Source: Bauldia sp. (lineage in GTDB: Bacteria > Pseudomonadota > Alphaproteobacteria > Rhizobiales > Kaistiaceae). Taken from it: a stretch of 64,000 nt of DNA. Position 1 is the first letter of the stretch. Each line of letters starts with the position of its first letter. Below the pieces are notes generated by a model. The model did no database searches, was not told the DNA's origin, and was given only the letters and a program-made list of their open reading frames with translations. The stretch is from NCBI GenBank assembly GCA_037200845.1, contig JBBCGQ010000001.1:1426001-1490000 (forward strand), given 5' to 3'. The translations under genes and the position numbers were made by a program. Below, one piece after another: positions 35,011-44,461 of this stretch.

Positions 35011-36723
35011 ATGATCGACAAAGCTTCCCTTTCGCGCGCCATCGACCAGGGCCGCGGCGCCGCGCCTGCCGATCTCGTGATCAAGAATGTCGGCCTGCTC
35101 GACATCGTCTCCGGCGGCGTCACGGTCACCGACATCGCCATCTCCGGCGACCGCGTCGTCGGCACATACGAGAAGTACAAGGGCGCGCGCGAGATCGACG
35201 GCACGGGACTGTTCGCCGTGCCGGGATTCATCGACACGCACCTGCACGTCGAGTCTTCGCTGCTGACGCCGCAGGAATTCGACCGCTGCGTCCTGCCGCA
35301 TGGCGTCACCACCGCCATCTGCGATCCGCACGAGATCGCCAATGTGCTCGGCGCCGAGGGTATCCAATATTTCCTCGACTCGGCCGGGACGACGGTGATG
35401 GACCTGCGCGTCAATCTATCGTCGTGCGTGCCGGCAACCGCGTTTGAGACATCGGGCGCGACGCTAAAGGCGAAGGATCTGATCGCGCTACGCAATCATC
35501 CGAAGGTCATCGGCCTCGCGGAGTTCATGAATTTCCCAGGCGTTCTCCACAGCGAGCCGGATGTGCTCGACAAGCTGGTCGCCTTCCAGGATGGCCACAT
35601 CGACGGCCACGCGCCGCTGGTGCGCGGCTACGACCTAAACGGCTACCTCGCCGCCGGCATCCGCACCGACCACGAGACGACGATCGCCAGCGACGGCCGC
35701 GAGAAGCTGAAGAAAGGGATGCAGGTGCTGATCCGCGAGGGGTCGGTGACCAAGGACCTGCATGCGCTCGCCGAGATCCTCGACGAGAACACGTCAAGCT
35801 TCTGCTGCCTGTGCACCGACGACCGCAACCCGCTCGACATCGCCGAGGAAGGCCACCTCGATTTCATGATCCGCACGCTGATCGGCCTCGGCCGGCCAGT
35901 GCATCATGTCTATCGCGCCGCGAGCTGGTCCGCGGCCAACGCCTTCGGCCTCCGCGACCGCGGCATGATCGCACCCGGCAGGCGTGCCGACATTGTGCTC
36001 GTTGGCGACCTGAAGGAATGTGACGTCAGGACCGTGATCTCTGCCGGCCGCATCGTCGGCGACGATCTGTTCGCGGCGCGGAAGAAGGTCGCGCCGGTCG
36101 GGCTCGATAGCATGAAGTCGCGCGAGGTCACGGCGGCGGATTTCCGCGTGCCCGGCGAGGCGGCCGAGCTGACCATGATCGGCGTCGCGCCCGGCCGCGT
36201 CGTGACCGACAGCGTGCAGAAATGGGTGGAGAGTATCGACGGCGTACGGCAGACCGATGTCCTCCGCGACGTCGCCAAGGTGGCGGTCATCGAGCGTCAC
36301 GGCAAGAACGGCAACATCGCCCGCGCTTTCGTCACCGGCTTTGGCCTGCAGCGCGGCGCCATCGCATCATCCGTCGGCCACGACAGCCACAACATCTGCG
36401 TCATCGGCATGGACGACGAGGACATGGCGGGCGCGGTCAACCGCCTGCGCGAGCTGGGCGGCGGCTATGTCGTGGCGTCCGGCGGCGAGGTGGTGGCGGA
36501 GATCGCGCTGCCCGTCGCCGGGCTGATCAGCCTGCAGCCGTTCGACGAGGTGCGCGTCGCGCTGAAGAAGCTGCGCGACGCCACCCACGAGGAACTCGGC
36601 TGCACCTTGCCCGAGCCGCTGCTGACGGTGGTGTTCCTGCCGCTGCCCGTGATCCCGCACATGAAGATCACCGACTTTGGCCTGTTCGACGTCGATAAAT
36701 TCGCGCTGGTCGAGCAGGCCTAG
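35011..36723 (+). CDS. ade: Adenine deaminase
   Basis: A 570-residue amidohydrolase converting adenine to hypoxanthine and ammonia in purine salvage. Metal-site motifs are [16 protein letters not shown] and [18 protein letters not shown]; further ligands lie in GHAPLV and [10 protein letters not shown]. The C-terminal region ([14 protein letters not shown]) is typical of Ade. Its start follows putA by 49 bp with AAAGGACC upstream. The last 4 bp overlap the end of the convergent MFS gene. Confidence 0.93.
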   Translation: MIDKASLSRAIDQGRGAAPADLVIKNVGLLDIVSGGVTVTDIAISGDRVVGTYEKYKGAREIDGTGLFAVPGFIDTHLHVESSLLTPQEFDRCVLPHGVTTAICDPHEIANVLGAEGIQYFLDSAGTTVMDLRVNLSSCVPATAFETSGATLKAKDLIALRNHPKVIGLAEFMNFPGVLHSEPDVLDKLVAFQDGHIDGHAPLVRGYDLNGYLAAGIRTDHETTIASDGREKLKKGMQVLIREGSVTKDLHALAEILDENTSSFCCLCTDDRNPLDIAEEGHLDFMIRTLIGLGRPVHHVYRAASWSAANAFGLRDRGMIAPGRRADIVLVGDLKECDVRTVISAGRIVGDDLFAARKKVAPVGLDSMKSREVTAADFRVPGEAAELTMIGVAPGRVVTDSVQKWVESIDGVRQTDVLRDVAKVAVIERHGKNGNIARAFVTGFGLQRGAIASSVGHDSHNICVIGMDDEDMAGAVNRLRELGGGYVVASGGEVVAEIALPVAGLISLQPFDEVRVALKKLRDATHEELGCTLPEPLLTVVFLPLPVIPHMKITDFGLFDVDKFALVEQA

Positions 36724-38168
36724 CTCGCGCGGCGGGCGCCGAAGGCATCGGCCGTCGCTTGCCGGGCGCGGGCGCGTTCGGCGACTTCGTTGGCGCGCTC
36801 GCGGAACCAGTCTTCCAGCGTCCGCTCGGGCGAGACGAACGGCAGGTCGAATTCGATCTCGGGCAGCGCGGCCGCGGGTGCCGGCGCGATCTCCATCGCC
36901 ACCGGCGGCGCGTCGTGGCCGAGCAGCGCGGGCGGCGGCGGCTCGAACAGGAACGACAGGTCGAACTTGATCTCGGGGAAATTGTCGATGTCGGTCGCGG
37001 CCGGCGGCGTGGCGCGGCGGCCTTCGTCGCCGGTCTTGTGCACGGGCCAGAGCAGGAAGGCGGTGAGGCCGAGGAAGCCAACCGCGATCGAGATTGGCAA
37101 GGCTTCGGGCCCGAACAGATCGATCAGGTAGCCGACCGGCGTCGAGCCGACGATGGAGCCGGCGGCGTAGGCCATGGCGAAGCCCGTGGACACGTAGGCG
37201 AGCGTCTGGCCGCGGAAGTCCTGGCCCATGAGGATGACGCCCAGCGTGTAGATGCCGGAGATCGCGCCGCCGGCGAGGAACAGCACCGGCCACAGCGCGA
37301 ACGGCGAGCCGACCGCGAAGGGGAGGAGGGCGCTGGTGATCGTCGCCAGGATCGAACACGTCAGCAGCGTGAACTTGCGGCCATAGCGGTCGGCCATCCA
37401 GCCGAGTACGGCGACCAGCACCGCCTCGCCAAGGCTGAAGATCGCGACCAGTTGCGCCGCGCCGGCGTCGCTGACGCCGTGCGCCAGGCCGTAGAGCGGC
37501 AGCAGGGCCTGCATCGCGGTCTCGCCGATGCCGCCGAGGAAGGCGGCAGCGACCAGCGCGCCGGCGACCGACAGCGCCAAGCGCAGGCTCTTGGTGTCGC
37601 CGAGATTCTCTTCTTCTTCGACCTCGCCCTTTGCCGAGGTGATCGAAACCGCCACCGCGACGCCGACGGCGAGCGGCACCATCGCCACGATCAGCGGCAG
37701 CGAGCCGGTGACGCCGACGCCGCCGAGCACCAGCGGGCCGATGAATTGGCACGTCGCGTAGAGCGTGCCCGACGCGCCGATGATGCGGCCGCGGTGGCGG
37801 TCATCGACGACGCCGTTCAGCCAGATCTCGGTCGTCGTCCACAGCGCCGCGAAGCAGGCGCCCATGACGAAGCGCGCCGCGAACCAGACCACGAGATGAT
37901 CGGCGGCCAGGATCGCTGCGAACGAGGCGAGCGACAGCGCGAAGAGGGCGGTGACCAGTTGGCGGAGGCCGAATTTATCGATCAGCCACGGCAGCACCGG
38001 GCCGACGATCAGGATGCCGGCGCCGGCGAGCGATGCGTTAAGGCCGATCAGCCAGGTCGCCAACTCGCGCTTTTCCAGCGCCAGCGAGAAGAACGGATAG
38101 CTATAGCCGTAGAGCAGCGCCTCCGCACCGATCAGGATGAGTACGCCGATGACACGCCACGTCTTCAT
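36720..38168 (-). CDS. MFS transporter with a repeated-motif cytoplasmic tail
   Basis: A 482-residue major facilitator with 12 membrane segments in about residues 1-385, including the loop-2 motif after helix 2 and a WMADRYGRK loop between the halves. It resembles YcaD/UmuD-like sugar-family MFS proteins. Unusually, about 95 residues follow the last helix. They contain [12 protein letters not shown] (from residue 397) and [12 protein letters not shown] (from residue 435), a short motif repeated with a 38-residue period, then an amphipathic helix ([20 protein letters not shown]). The gene lies 10 bp after the SET-domain gene, in the same operon. Substrate unknown; the tail may dock a partner protein. 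Confidence 0.85.
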   Translation of the reverse strand: MKTWRVIGVLILIGAEALLYGYSYPFFSLALEKRELATWLIGLNASLAGAGILIVGPVLPWLIDKFGLRQLVTALFALSLASFAAILAADHLVVWFAARFVMGACFAALWTTTEIWLNGVVDDRHRGRIIGASGTLYATCQFIGPLVLGGVGVTGSLPLIVAMVPLAVGVAVAVSITSAKGEVEEEENLGDTKSLRLALSVAGALVAAAFLGGIGETAMQALLPLYGLAHGVSDAGAAQLVAIFSLGEAVLVAVLGWMADRYGRKFTLLTCSILATITSALLPFAVGSPFALWPVLFLAGGAISGIYTLGVILMGQDFRGQTLAYVSTGFAMAYAAGSIVGSTPVGYLIDLFGPEALPISIAVGFLGLTAFLLWPVHKTGDEGRRATPPAATDIDNFPEIKFDLSFLFEPPPPALLGHDAPPVAMEIAPAPAAALPEIEFDLPFVSPERTLEDWFRERANEVAERARARQATADAFGARRAS

Positions 38169-38178
38169 GAGCGGCTAC

Positions 38179-38595
38179 TCAGATCTGGCAGCGGTTTTCC
38201 GTCTGGCACCAGCACTGCTTGCCTTCCGGCACCAGGTTGAAGGTGCGGTAGTCAGCGGTGATTTCCTCGCCCGGCTGGATGTCGCGGAGCGCATAGACGT
38301 AGAGCTGGCCTTCGACGCGGGCGTTCGGGTGGCAGGAATGGTTGAGGTAGTCGACGCCTTCCGGCTCCCACATCGGCAGCAGGCAGAGCAGCTTGGTGCC
38401 CTCCAGCCTGAGGTGCACCGACTGGCGCCACCAGTAATCGTCGAGCGAAGATTTGTCGGCGAGGTCGACCATGATCGACTTGCCGTCGAAGAAGCCGATC
38501 AATTCGTCCTTGGCGATCGGCTTGGTCGCGTAGATCGCCTTGTGGTCCGCGCTGATCGCGCGCACCTCGAGGAAATCAAAATTGGAATAGCTCAC
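38179..38595 (-). CDS. SET-domain protein with post-SET cysteines
   Basis: A 138-residue protein starting at a GTG (VSYSNFDFLEV) preceded by GAGGGG, overlapping the end of the upstream gene by 20 bp. The SET core is clear: GIY-like opening region, VDYLNHSCHPNARVEG (the NHSCxPN signature for S-adenosylmethionine binding), and IQPGEEITADY (the ELxxDY motif). The C-terminus carries a post-SET-like CWCQTENRC. SET proteins methylate lysines; bacterial ones act on ribosomal or other proteins, or their targets are unknown. It is in an operon with an unrecognised protein and an MFS transporter, so a dedicated substrate is possible. Confidence 0.85.
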   Translation of the reverse strand: MSYSNFDFLEVRAISADHKAIYATKPIAKDELIGFFDGKSIMVDLADKSSLDDYWWRQSVHLRLEGTKLLCLLPMWEPEGVDYLNHSCHPNARVEGQLYVYALRDIQPGEEITADYRTFNLVPEGKQCWCQTENRCQI

Positions 38596-39562
38596 TGGAA
38601 AGCCCCTCGACCTCGAACACTTCGTCCGATACCGCCACGCCGCCCGATTGCCCGTCGCGGGTCGGCACGTACGGTTGTCCATCGAAAAGGTTAGCCGACC
38701 ATTTAGCCGTCAGCCGCGCGGCATAGGTAATCGGCATTTCGTGCTGGTAGGGGCACTTCTTCAGCTCGGCGAACACCGGATCGTTGTGCGCCGCGAACCA
38801 GCGCGTGCGGTCCTCGCTGAGGTGGACGCCGCGCGAGGGATCCTCGGTGACGCGGCTGTAGTTGCCGATGGTGGTGATCGACATGTTCTGCCAGGCCGTG
38901 ACGCAGCGCTGGAACAGCCGCTCGACGGCGTCTCGGTCGTGCGTCATTGCGTGCACCGGCCGACCCCAGGCGCGCCGGGCCTGGTCGTCGACCAGGCGGG
39001 CGAAGGCAAAGGCGTCCGAGGTCGTGTTGACCGCGGTGAAGGGCGCCGACAGCGACGGATCGTAGAGCGGATCGCGTGGGTTGGCGGCGTTGCGGCAGAA
39101 GGCGACCGAGAAGAAATCGTAGAACGTGTCGAGGCCGGTGACCGGGCACGGCACCTCGATGGAATGCGCCAGCGCCTTGCCGGCGATCAGCGCCTCAAGG
39201 TCGTCGGTGAGCCCGGCGTCGTACATCGCGGCGCCGAGGATGTTGAGCTCGTCCTCGACCGTCGGGCAGCGCTCTTCGCTGACCAGGATGGCGAGAAAGC
39301 CGGTCTTGCGATGGGCCGCGACCTCGCGGCGGAAGTCGGCGAGCGCCGCGGCGTATTCCGCGCCGCTGGCAAAGCGGGCGACGTGGTAGCGGCCGAGCCG
39401 GAACTCGCGCTTGCCGGCCATGCACTGCAGGCCCGCCTCGAGCCACGCATTGAAGCTGTCGGCTTTCTGGTGGTAGGGGCAGCCGGCGGCTTTGGCCTCA
39501 GCCGCAACCGGCATCGCCTGCCGCGCGAAAACATTCGCCGACGCGAAATCCGCCAGACTCAT
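38576..39562 (-). CDS. Unrecognised 328-residue protein with two CPYxH motifs
   Basis: First gene of the minus-strand operon with the SET and MFS genes. I do not recognise a family. It has no membrane helix or signal peptide. Nine cysteines are spread along it. Two have a matching context: GCPYHQK near residue 28 and KCPYQHEM near residue 272; others lie in EERCPTVED and VPCPVTGLD. A Cys/His metal site formed from both ends is conceivable. Secondary-structure impression is mixed alpha/beta with FLAILVSEE and TAWQNMSITTIGNYSR segments. It may supply or modify the substrate exported by the MFS protein, but this is only inferred from the operon. TTGACA lies about 80 bp upstream on this strand as a possible -35. 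Confidence 0.7.
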   Translation of the reverse strand: MSLADFASANVFARQAMPVAAEAKAAGCPYHQKADSFNAWLEAGLQCMAGKREFRLGRYHVARFASGAEYAAALADFRREVAAHRKTGFLAILVSEERCPTVEDELNILGAAMYDAGLTDDLEALIAGKALAHSIEVPCPVTGLDTFYDFFSVAFCRNAANPRDPLYDPSLSAPFTAVNTTSDAFAFARLVDDQARRAWGRPVHAMTHDRDAVERLFQRCVTAWQNMSITTIGNYSRVTEDPSRGVHLSEDRTRWFAAHNDPVFAELKKCPYQHEMPITYAARLTAKWSANLFDGQPYVPTRDGQSGGVAVSDEVFEVEGLSSELFQF

Positions 39563-39956
39563 GAACGCCTCCTCGTACGCAACTCAACCGCATTAATACT
39601 TGTCCGCCGGGCGCAACTAAGCTGCCTCTATTAACCAGTTGTCAACTATTCGGGGCCGGCGGAGAGCCTGGAAAATAGGCAGGCCAGCGGAAATTCACCT
39701 TATTTCACTAAGCGTTAACCATGACTGTAATCTTCGTCACAGCCTCCGCGTGTCTGCCGAGCTCCCGGCTCGCCGACAACCCAGGCTAGAATAAGGTCCG
39801 ACGAATACTGGAAAACCCTAGTGTCCGACTATGCGACGCGCGGCGTATTCGGCGCAAAACTGTGCCTCTGGCGCTCTATGCTTAACCAAGGCTTGCCGCG
39901 CTCTTAAACAGATCGCAAGTCCGATTTGCTAGCTCTTCGCCATTATCAGGGGACCT
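39563..39956. other. Long divergent intergenic region with three CtrA-like sites
   Basis: No gene is seen in these 394 bp. It is more AT-rich than its flanks. Three near-identical motifs lie on the + strand: TTAACCAG (39631-39638), TTAACCAT (39715-39722) and TTAACCAA (39892-39899). TTAACCAT is the known short form of the CtrA-binding consensus (with TTAA-N7-TTAA). AGTTG-T-CAACT is an 11-bp palindrome at 39637-39647, and on the minus strand it contains TTGACA. The region separates the c-di-GMP gene from the SET/MFS operon and probably drives both. Confidence 0.5.
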
Positions 39957-39971
39957 GTGGGCGAGACCACG

Positions 39972-42152
39972 ATGGCCAGAGCAATTACCGGGCGGATCAC
40001 CGCCAACCTTATCGCCGGTATCGTCATTACCGTCGGCACGGTGCTCATCACCATCTCGTGGATGGCGCACAAGCATAACGAACAGGCCGCGATCAGCACT
40101 CAGACCATGGTTGCCGGCGGCGTCGAGGCGATGGGCAAGCGCCTGGCCTCGCTCGCCAACGACTACGGCTGGTGGGAAGAGGCCTACGACGCCTACGTCC
40201 GCAAGGACAAGACCTGGATCGACGCCAACGTCGGCACCGGCATCACCGACACCAACATCGCCGACATGCTGGTCATCGCTTCGCCGGACGGCAAGCTCGA
40301 CCCCGACAACGAGTGGCTGATCGACGGCGCGCCCGACGCCATCGAAAAGATCATCACGCCCGGCAAGCTCGCCGCGATCAAGAAGATCGCCGATACTTTG
40401 CCGGTCGAGAATTTCGCCGCCAAGAGCGTCATCTACATCGACACGCCGTCGGTGCCGATGATGATCTCGATCCAGCATCTCAGCCCGGTGTCGAAGGCCG
40501 GCGAGGTCAAGTCGTCCGATCTGCCGATCATCGTCTTCGGCCAGTATCTCGAAAGCCAGCGCCTGATCGATCTCGGCAAGGCGTTCCTGATCGACGACCT
40601 TCATTTCGTCCGCGCCGACAGCGCCCCCGACGGCCAGCCGGCGGTAGTGAATCTTGTCGGCAAGACCACGGGCTACTTTGCCTGGACGCCGCCGAAGCCG
40701 GGCGACGCGCTGCTCCGCAGCGTGCTCCTGCCGATCGGCGTCGCGCTGCTGCTCTTCTGCGTCGTCGCCGCGACCACCGCGTTCCGCGCCCGCCGCATGG
40801 CGATCGCGCTCACCGAAAGCGAGAAGGAAGCCGTCACCGCCGCGCGCACCGACTCGATGACGGGCCTCATGAACCGCACCGGCTTCAGCGAGATGCTGGA
40901 ATCGCCGCACTACGAGGGCGCCTGCGGCGTCGGCGACCTCGCCGTCATCTATCTCGACGTCAACGGCTTCAAGCTGGTCAACGACTCGATCGGCCACCAC
41001 GGCGGCGACGAACTCGTCCGCCTGCTCGCCAGCCGCATCGGCAGCGTCATGCCGGAAGGCGGCACGCTTGCCCGCATCGGCGGCGACGAGTTTGCCGTCG
41101 CGCTGCTCACCAACGGCCATGGCACCCTGGCGCTCGAGACGGCGCGCCGTATCGCCCATTCGATCGACCGCCCGTTCACGATCTCGGGCTTCGAGTTTCA
41201 CGTCACCGCCTCGGTCGGCTACGCCATCGCCAACGAGATCGGCATGAAGTCGTCGGAGATCATCCGCCGCGCCGACGTCGCCATGTATCACGCCAAGAAC
41301 GGCGCCGAGCGCGAGCCGGTCGCCTACCAGGCGACCATGGAAACCGGCGCGCTGGAAAAGAAGCAGATCGAGACCGGCTTGCGCCGCGCCATCGAAAACG
41401 GCGACCTTAAGGTGTTCTACCAGCCGGTCGTACGCGCCATCGACGGCGAGATCGTCGGCCTCGAGGCGCTGATGCGCTGGACCTCGGCCGAATTCGGCGC
41501 CGTGTCGCCGGCGGTGTTCATTCCCGTCGCCGAGGAAACCGGCCTCATCCACGACATCGGCCGCCTCGTCGTCACCCGCGCCTGCATCGACCTGCACCGC
41601 TGGCCGGGCCTGCAGATGGCGATCAACGTCTCGCCGGTGCAGCTCCGCGATCCGGGCTTCGCCGACGAGATCCGCCAGATCGTCGAGAGCCACGGCCACA
41701 GCCCGTCGCGCTTCGACCTCGAACTGACCGAAGGCATCCTGGTCAACAACCCGATGATCGCCGAGCGCAAGCTGCGCAAGCTGAAGGAATTCGGCTTCAA
41801 CCTGTCGCTCGACGATTTCGGCACCGGCTTCTCCTCGATCGGCTACCTCCGCCAGTTCCCGTTCAACACGCTGAAGGTCGACCGCTCCTTCGTGAAGGAA
41901 ATCGGCATGAACGGCGAGGCCAACGCGCTGTTCCAGTCGCTGGTCTCGCTGGGCGATGCCCTCGGCCTGTCGATCATCGCGGAAGGCATCGAGACCGAGG
42001 ATCAGTTGCGGCTGCTGCGGCTGACCCGCTGCCAGCAGGTGCAGGGCTTCTTCTTCAGCCGCCCGGTTCCGGCCGACGACATCGATACGATGCTCGCCGG
42101 CAAGCAGCGCGGCGCGCTGCCCGCCGACCGCCGCGTCGCCGCCCGCGCCTGA
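39972..42152 (+). CDS. CHASE4-GGDEF-EAL cyclic-di-GMP signalling protein
   Basis: A 726-residue membrane protein. Helix 1 lies at about 9-32, followed by a periplasmic CHASE4 sensor domain (about 35-255, with LANDYGWWEEAYDAY), helix 2 at about 256-278, then GGDEF (370-374, intact RIGGDEFAVAL) and EAL (498-500, intact GLEALMRW, with DDFGTGFSSIGYL). Both domains keep their signatures, so diguanylate cyclase and phosphodiesterase activities are both possible; I see no RxxD inhibition site directly before GGDEF. A GTG at 39957 with AGGGGA is an alternative start five residues upstream. Three CtrA-like boxes upstream suggest cell-cycle control of motility or attachment. Confidence 0.92.
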   Translation: MARAITGRITANLIAGIVITVGTVLITISWMAHKHNEQAAISTQTMVAGGVEAMGKRLASLANDYGWWEEAYDAYVRKDKTWIDANVGTGITDTNIADMLVIASPDGKLDPDNEWLIDGAPDAIEKIITPGKLAAIKKIADTLPVENFAAKSVIYIDTPSVPMMISIQHLSPVSKAGEVKSSDLPIIVFGQYLESQRLIDLGKAFLIDDLHFVRADSAPDGQPAVVNLVGKTTGYFAWTPPKPGDALLRSVLLPIGVALLLFCVVAATTAFRARRMAIALTESEKEAVTAARTDSMTGLMNRTGFSEMLESPHYEGACGVGDLAVIYLDVNGFKLVNDSIGHHGGDELVRLLASRIGSVMPEGGTLARIGGDEFAVALLTNGHGTLALETARRIAHSIDRPFTISGFEFHVTASVGYAIANEIGMKSSEIIRRADVAMYHAKNGAEREPVAYQATMETGALEKKQIETGLRRAIENGDLKVFYQPVVRAIDGEIVGLEALMRWTSAEFGAVSPAVFIPVAEETGLIHDIGRLVVTRACIDLHRWPGLQMAINVSPVQLRDPGFADEIRQIVESHGHSPSRFDLELTEGILVNNPMIAERKLRKLKEFGFNLSLDDFGTGFSSIGYLRQFPFNTLKVDRSFVKEIGMNGEANALFQSLVSLGDALGLSIIAEGIETEDQLRLLRLTRCQQVQGFFFSRPVPADDIDTMLAGKQRGALPADRRVAARA

Positions 42153-42162
42153 CGCGCCACTG

Positions 42163-42179
42163 GCGCGGCGTTGCCGCGC
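42163..42179 (+). terminator. GC hairpin after the c-di-GMP gene
   Basis: GCGCGGC and GCCGCGC form 7-bp arms around GTT, 10 bp after the stop. Only TT follows, so this is at best a weak intrinsic terminator before the gene at 42198. Confidence 0.3.
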
Positions 42180-42197
42180 TTGGCATAAGGCGGGCGA

Positions 42198-43427
42198 ATG
42201 CCCGCCGATCTCCCGCCGCCGAAAACATCGCTGACCGCGGACGAAGCCCGCCGCATCGCGCTCGCCGCGCAGGGCTTCGCCCATCGCAAGACCGCCGGCC
42301 GCTCGCCGTGGCCGGCCGTTGCCGCGACCATCGACCGCCTCGGCCTGCTGCAGCTCGACTCGGTCAACGTGCTGGTGCGCTCGCACTACCTGCCGGTGTT
42401 TTCACGCCTCGGCGACTACGACCGCGCCGCGCTCGACAAGCGCGGCTTCGCTTCCGGCAAGGAGCGCACGCTGTTCGAGTATTGGGCGCACGAGGCCTCG
42501 CTCCTGCCGCTCCGCCTGCAGCCGCTGCTGCGCTGGCGCATGGACCGCGCCCGCCGCCTAGTCGACCACACGCCGGCGCGCGCCAAGGCGCACCGCGAAC
42601 TCCGCGCCTACTACCGCGCCATCCTCAAGGAGGTCGCCGCGCGCGGGCCGATCGCGGCGAGCGAACTGCAGGATCCCGGCGAGCGCTCCGGTCCCTGGTG
42701 GGGCTGGCACAAGGGCAAGGGCGCGCTGGAGCGCCTGTTCCACACCGGCGAGGTTACCTCGGCCGGCCGCCGCGGCGGCTTCGAGCGCGTCTACGATCTG
42801 CCCGAGCGCGTCATCCCCGCCGACATCCTCGCCGTGCCGACGCCATCGGAGAGGGACGCCATCCGCGAGCTGGCGCTGATGGGCGCCCGCGCCTTCGGGG
42901 TCGCCACCGAAGCCGACATCCGCGACTATTTCCGCCTACCGATACCCGAAGCGAGGAAGGCGCTGGCGGAACTCGCGGAGGAGGGCGCCCTGATCCCCGC
43001 CGCCGTCGAAGCTTGGGACAAGCCGGCGTATCTCGCCGCGGACGCCGAGACGCCGGCCCGGGTCACGGCCAGCGCGCTGCTGTCGCCGTTCGACCCGCTG
43101 GTCTGGTTCCGCCCGCGCACCGAGCGCGTGTTCGACTTCCACTACCGCATCGAGATCTACACGCCGCAGGCCAAGCGCCGCTTCGGCTACTACGTGCTGC
43201 CGTTCCTCCACCGCGGCCGCCTCAGGGCGCGCGTTGACCTCAAAGCCGAGCGCGACTCCGGCACCCTTGCCGTGCGTGGCGCCCACGCCGAGGCGGGCGC
43301 CGACCGCGACGCCATCGCCCCTGACCTCGCCGCGGAACTCCGCCGCATGGCGGCGTGGCTGGGCCTCGCCGAAATCCGCGTCAGCCCGAACGGCGACCTG
43401 GCCGCGGCGTTGGCGAAGCACCTCTGA
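42198..43427 (+). CDS. YcaQ-family winged-helix DNA glycosylase
   Basis: A 409-residue protein of the HTH_42 / AlkZ-YcaQ family, which unhook interstrand crosslinks or remove bulky alkyl adducts. The N-terminal winged helix shows the family's catalytic QxD motif in LLQLDSVNVL followed by RSHYLPVFSRLG; FEYWAHEASLLP is another signature. The central part has WGWHKGKGALERLF, and the C-terminal part LLSPFDPLVWFRPRTERVFDF and GYYVLPFLHRGRL. Length fits the family. A short gap (about 40 bp) precedes dusA. Which adduct it repairs cannot be told. Confidence 0.9.
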   Translation: MPADLPPPKTSLTADEARRIALAAQGFAHRKTAGRSPWPAVAATIDRLGLLQLDSVNVLVRSHYLPVFSRLGDYDRAALDKRGFASGKERTLFEYWAHEASLLPLRLQPLLRWRMDRARRLVDHTPARAKAHRELRAYYRAILKEVAARGPIAASELQDPGERSGPWWGWHKGKGALERLFHTGEVTSAGRRGGFERVYDLPERVIPADILAVPTPSERDAIRELALMGARAFGVATEADIRDYFRLPIPEARKALAELAEEGALIPAAVEAWDKPAYLAADAETPARVTASALLSPFDPLVWFRPRTERVFDFHYRIEIYTPQAKRRFGYYVLPFLHRGRLRARVDLKAERDSGTLAVRGAHAEAGADRDAIAPDLAAELRRMAAWLGLAEIRVSPNGDLAAALAKHL

Positions 43428-43468
43428 CGCTGGACTTTCCGCCGCCTCCGGTCCATTTCACGCCGACC

Positions 43469-44461
43469 ATGACCGCGCCCCACGCCATCGCCATCGCCCC
43501 GATGATGGACTGGACCGACCGCCACTGCCGCTTCTTCCACCGGCAGTTGACCGGACGGGCGCTGCTGCACACCGAGATGATCACCGCCGACGCGATCCTG
43601 CACGGCGACCTCCACCGGCTGCTCAGCTTCTCGCCGGCGGAGCATCCGGTCGCGCTCCAGCTCGGCGGCTCCGACCCGGCGAAGCTGGCACGCGCCGCCG
43701 CCGTGAGTGCGGAGCGGGGCTACGACGAGATCAACCTCAACGTCGGCTGCCCGTCCGACCGCGTGCAGTCCGGCACCTTCGGCGCCTGCCTGATGCGGAC
43801 GCCGGCACTGGTCGCCGAATGCATCGCCGCCATCAAGGCGGCAGTCGCCGTGCCCGTGACAGTGAAGTGCCGCCTCGGCGTCGACGACCAGGACACCGAG
43901 ATCGCGCTGGACGCGCTCGCCGATGCAGTCATCGCGGCGGGCGCGGACGCGATCTGGGTGCACGCCCGCAAGGCGTGGCTGCAGGGCCTCAGCCCGAAGG
44001 AAAACCGCGAGGTGCCGCCGCTCGACTACGCGCGCGTCTATCGCCTGAAGGCGCGGCTGCCCGGCGTCTTCGTCGGCATCAACGGCGGCATTGCCACCCT
44101 CGATGACGCGGCGGAGCACCTCCGCCATGTCGATGGCGTCATGCTCGGCCGCGCCGCCTATCACACGCCGGCGATCCTCGCGGGCGTCGATGCGCGGTTC
44201 TACGGCGAGCCGGCCGCGGATCGCGACGTCATGGACGCGATGATCCCATACATCGAATCCGAACTGGCGCGCGGCGAGCGTCTGTCGCACATCACGCGCC
44301 ACATGCTCGGCCTGTTCCACGGCGAGCCCGGCGCGCGGAGCTGGCGGCGCATCCTGACCGTCGGCGCGGTCAGGCCCGGCGCCGGCATCGAGGTCGTGCG
44401 CGAGGCGCTGGCGGCACTCGATTTTGCCGGCGAAACATCGGACGAGCGCGCCGTCGCCTGA
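43469..44461 (+). CDS. dusA: tRNA-dihydrouridine synthase A
   Basis: A 330-residue FMN-dependent TIM-barrel enzyme reducing uridines in the tRNA D-loop. The start at 43469 (MTAPHAIAIAPMMDWTDRH) is chosen because APMMDWTD is the usual DusA opening. Active-site cysteine and substrate loop: NLNVGCPSDRVQSGTFGACLM; TVKCRLGVDDQD and GINGGIATLDD are further signatures. The C-terminal helical domain (RHMLGLFHGEPGARSWRR) is specific to DusA. Its stop overlaps the ATG of the next gene (TGATG). Confidence 0.95.
   Translation: MTAPHAIAIAPMMDWTDRHCRFFHRQLTGRALLHTEMITADAILHGDLHRLLSFSPAEHPVALQLGGSDPAKLARAAAVSAERGYDEINLNVGCPSDRVQSGTFGACLMRTPALVAECIAAIKAAVAVPVTVKCRLGVDDQDTEIALDALADAVIAAGADAIWVHARKAWLQGLSPKENREVPPLDYARVYRLKARLPGVFVGINGGIATLDDAAEHLRHVDGVMLGRAAYHTPAILAGVDARFYGEPAADRDVMDAMIPYIESELARGERLSHITRHMLGLFHGEPGARSWRRILTVGAVRPGAGIEVVREALAALDFAGETSDERAVA

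Noticed and set aside
32811-35495. 894-residue minus-strand frame opposite putA and ade
   Set aside because: Crosses two unrelated real genes and their intergenic gap, and has no recognisable domain.
39882-42386. 834-residue minus-strand frame opposite the GGDEF-EAL gene
   Set aside because: Antisense of a protein with intact GGDEF and EAL motifs.
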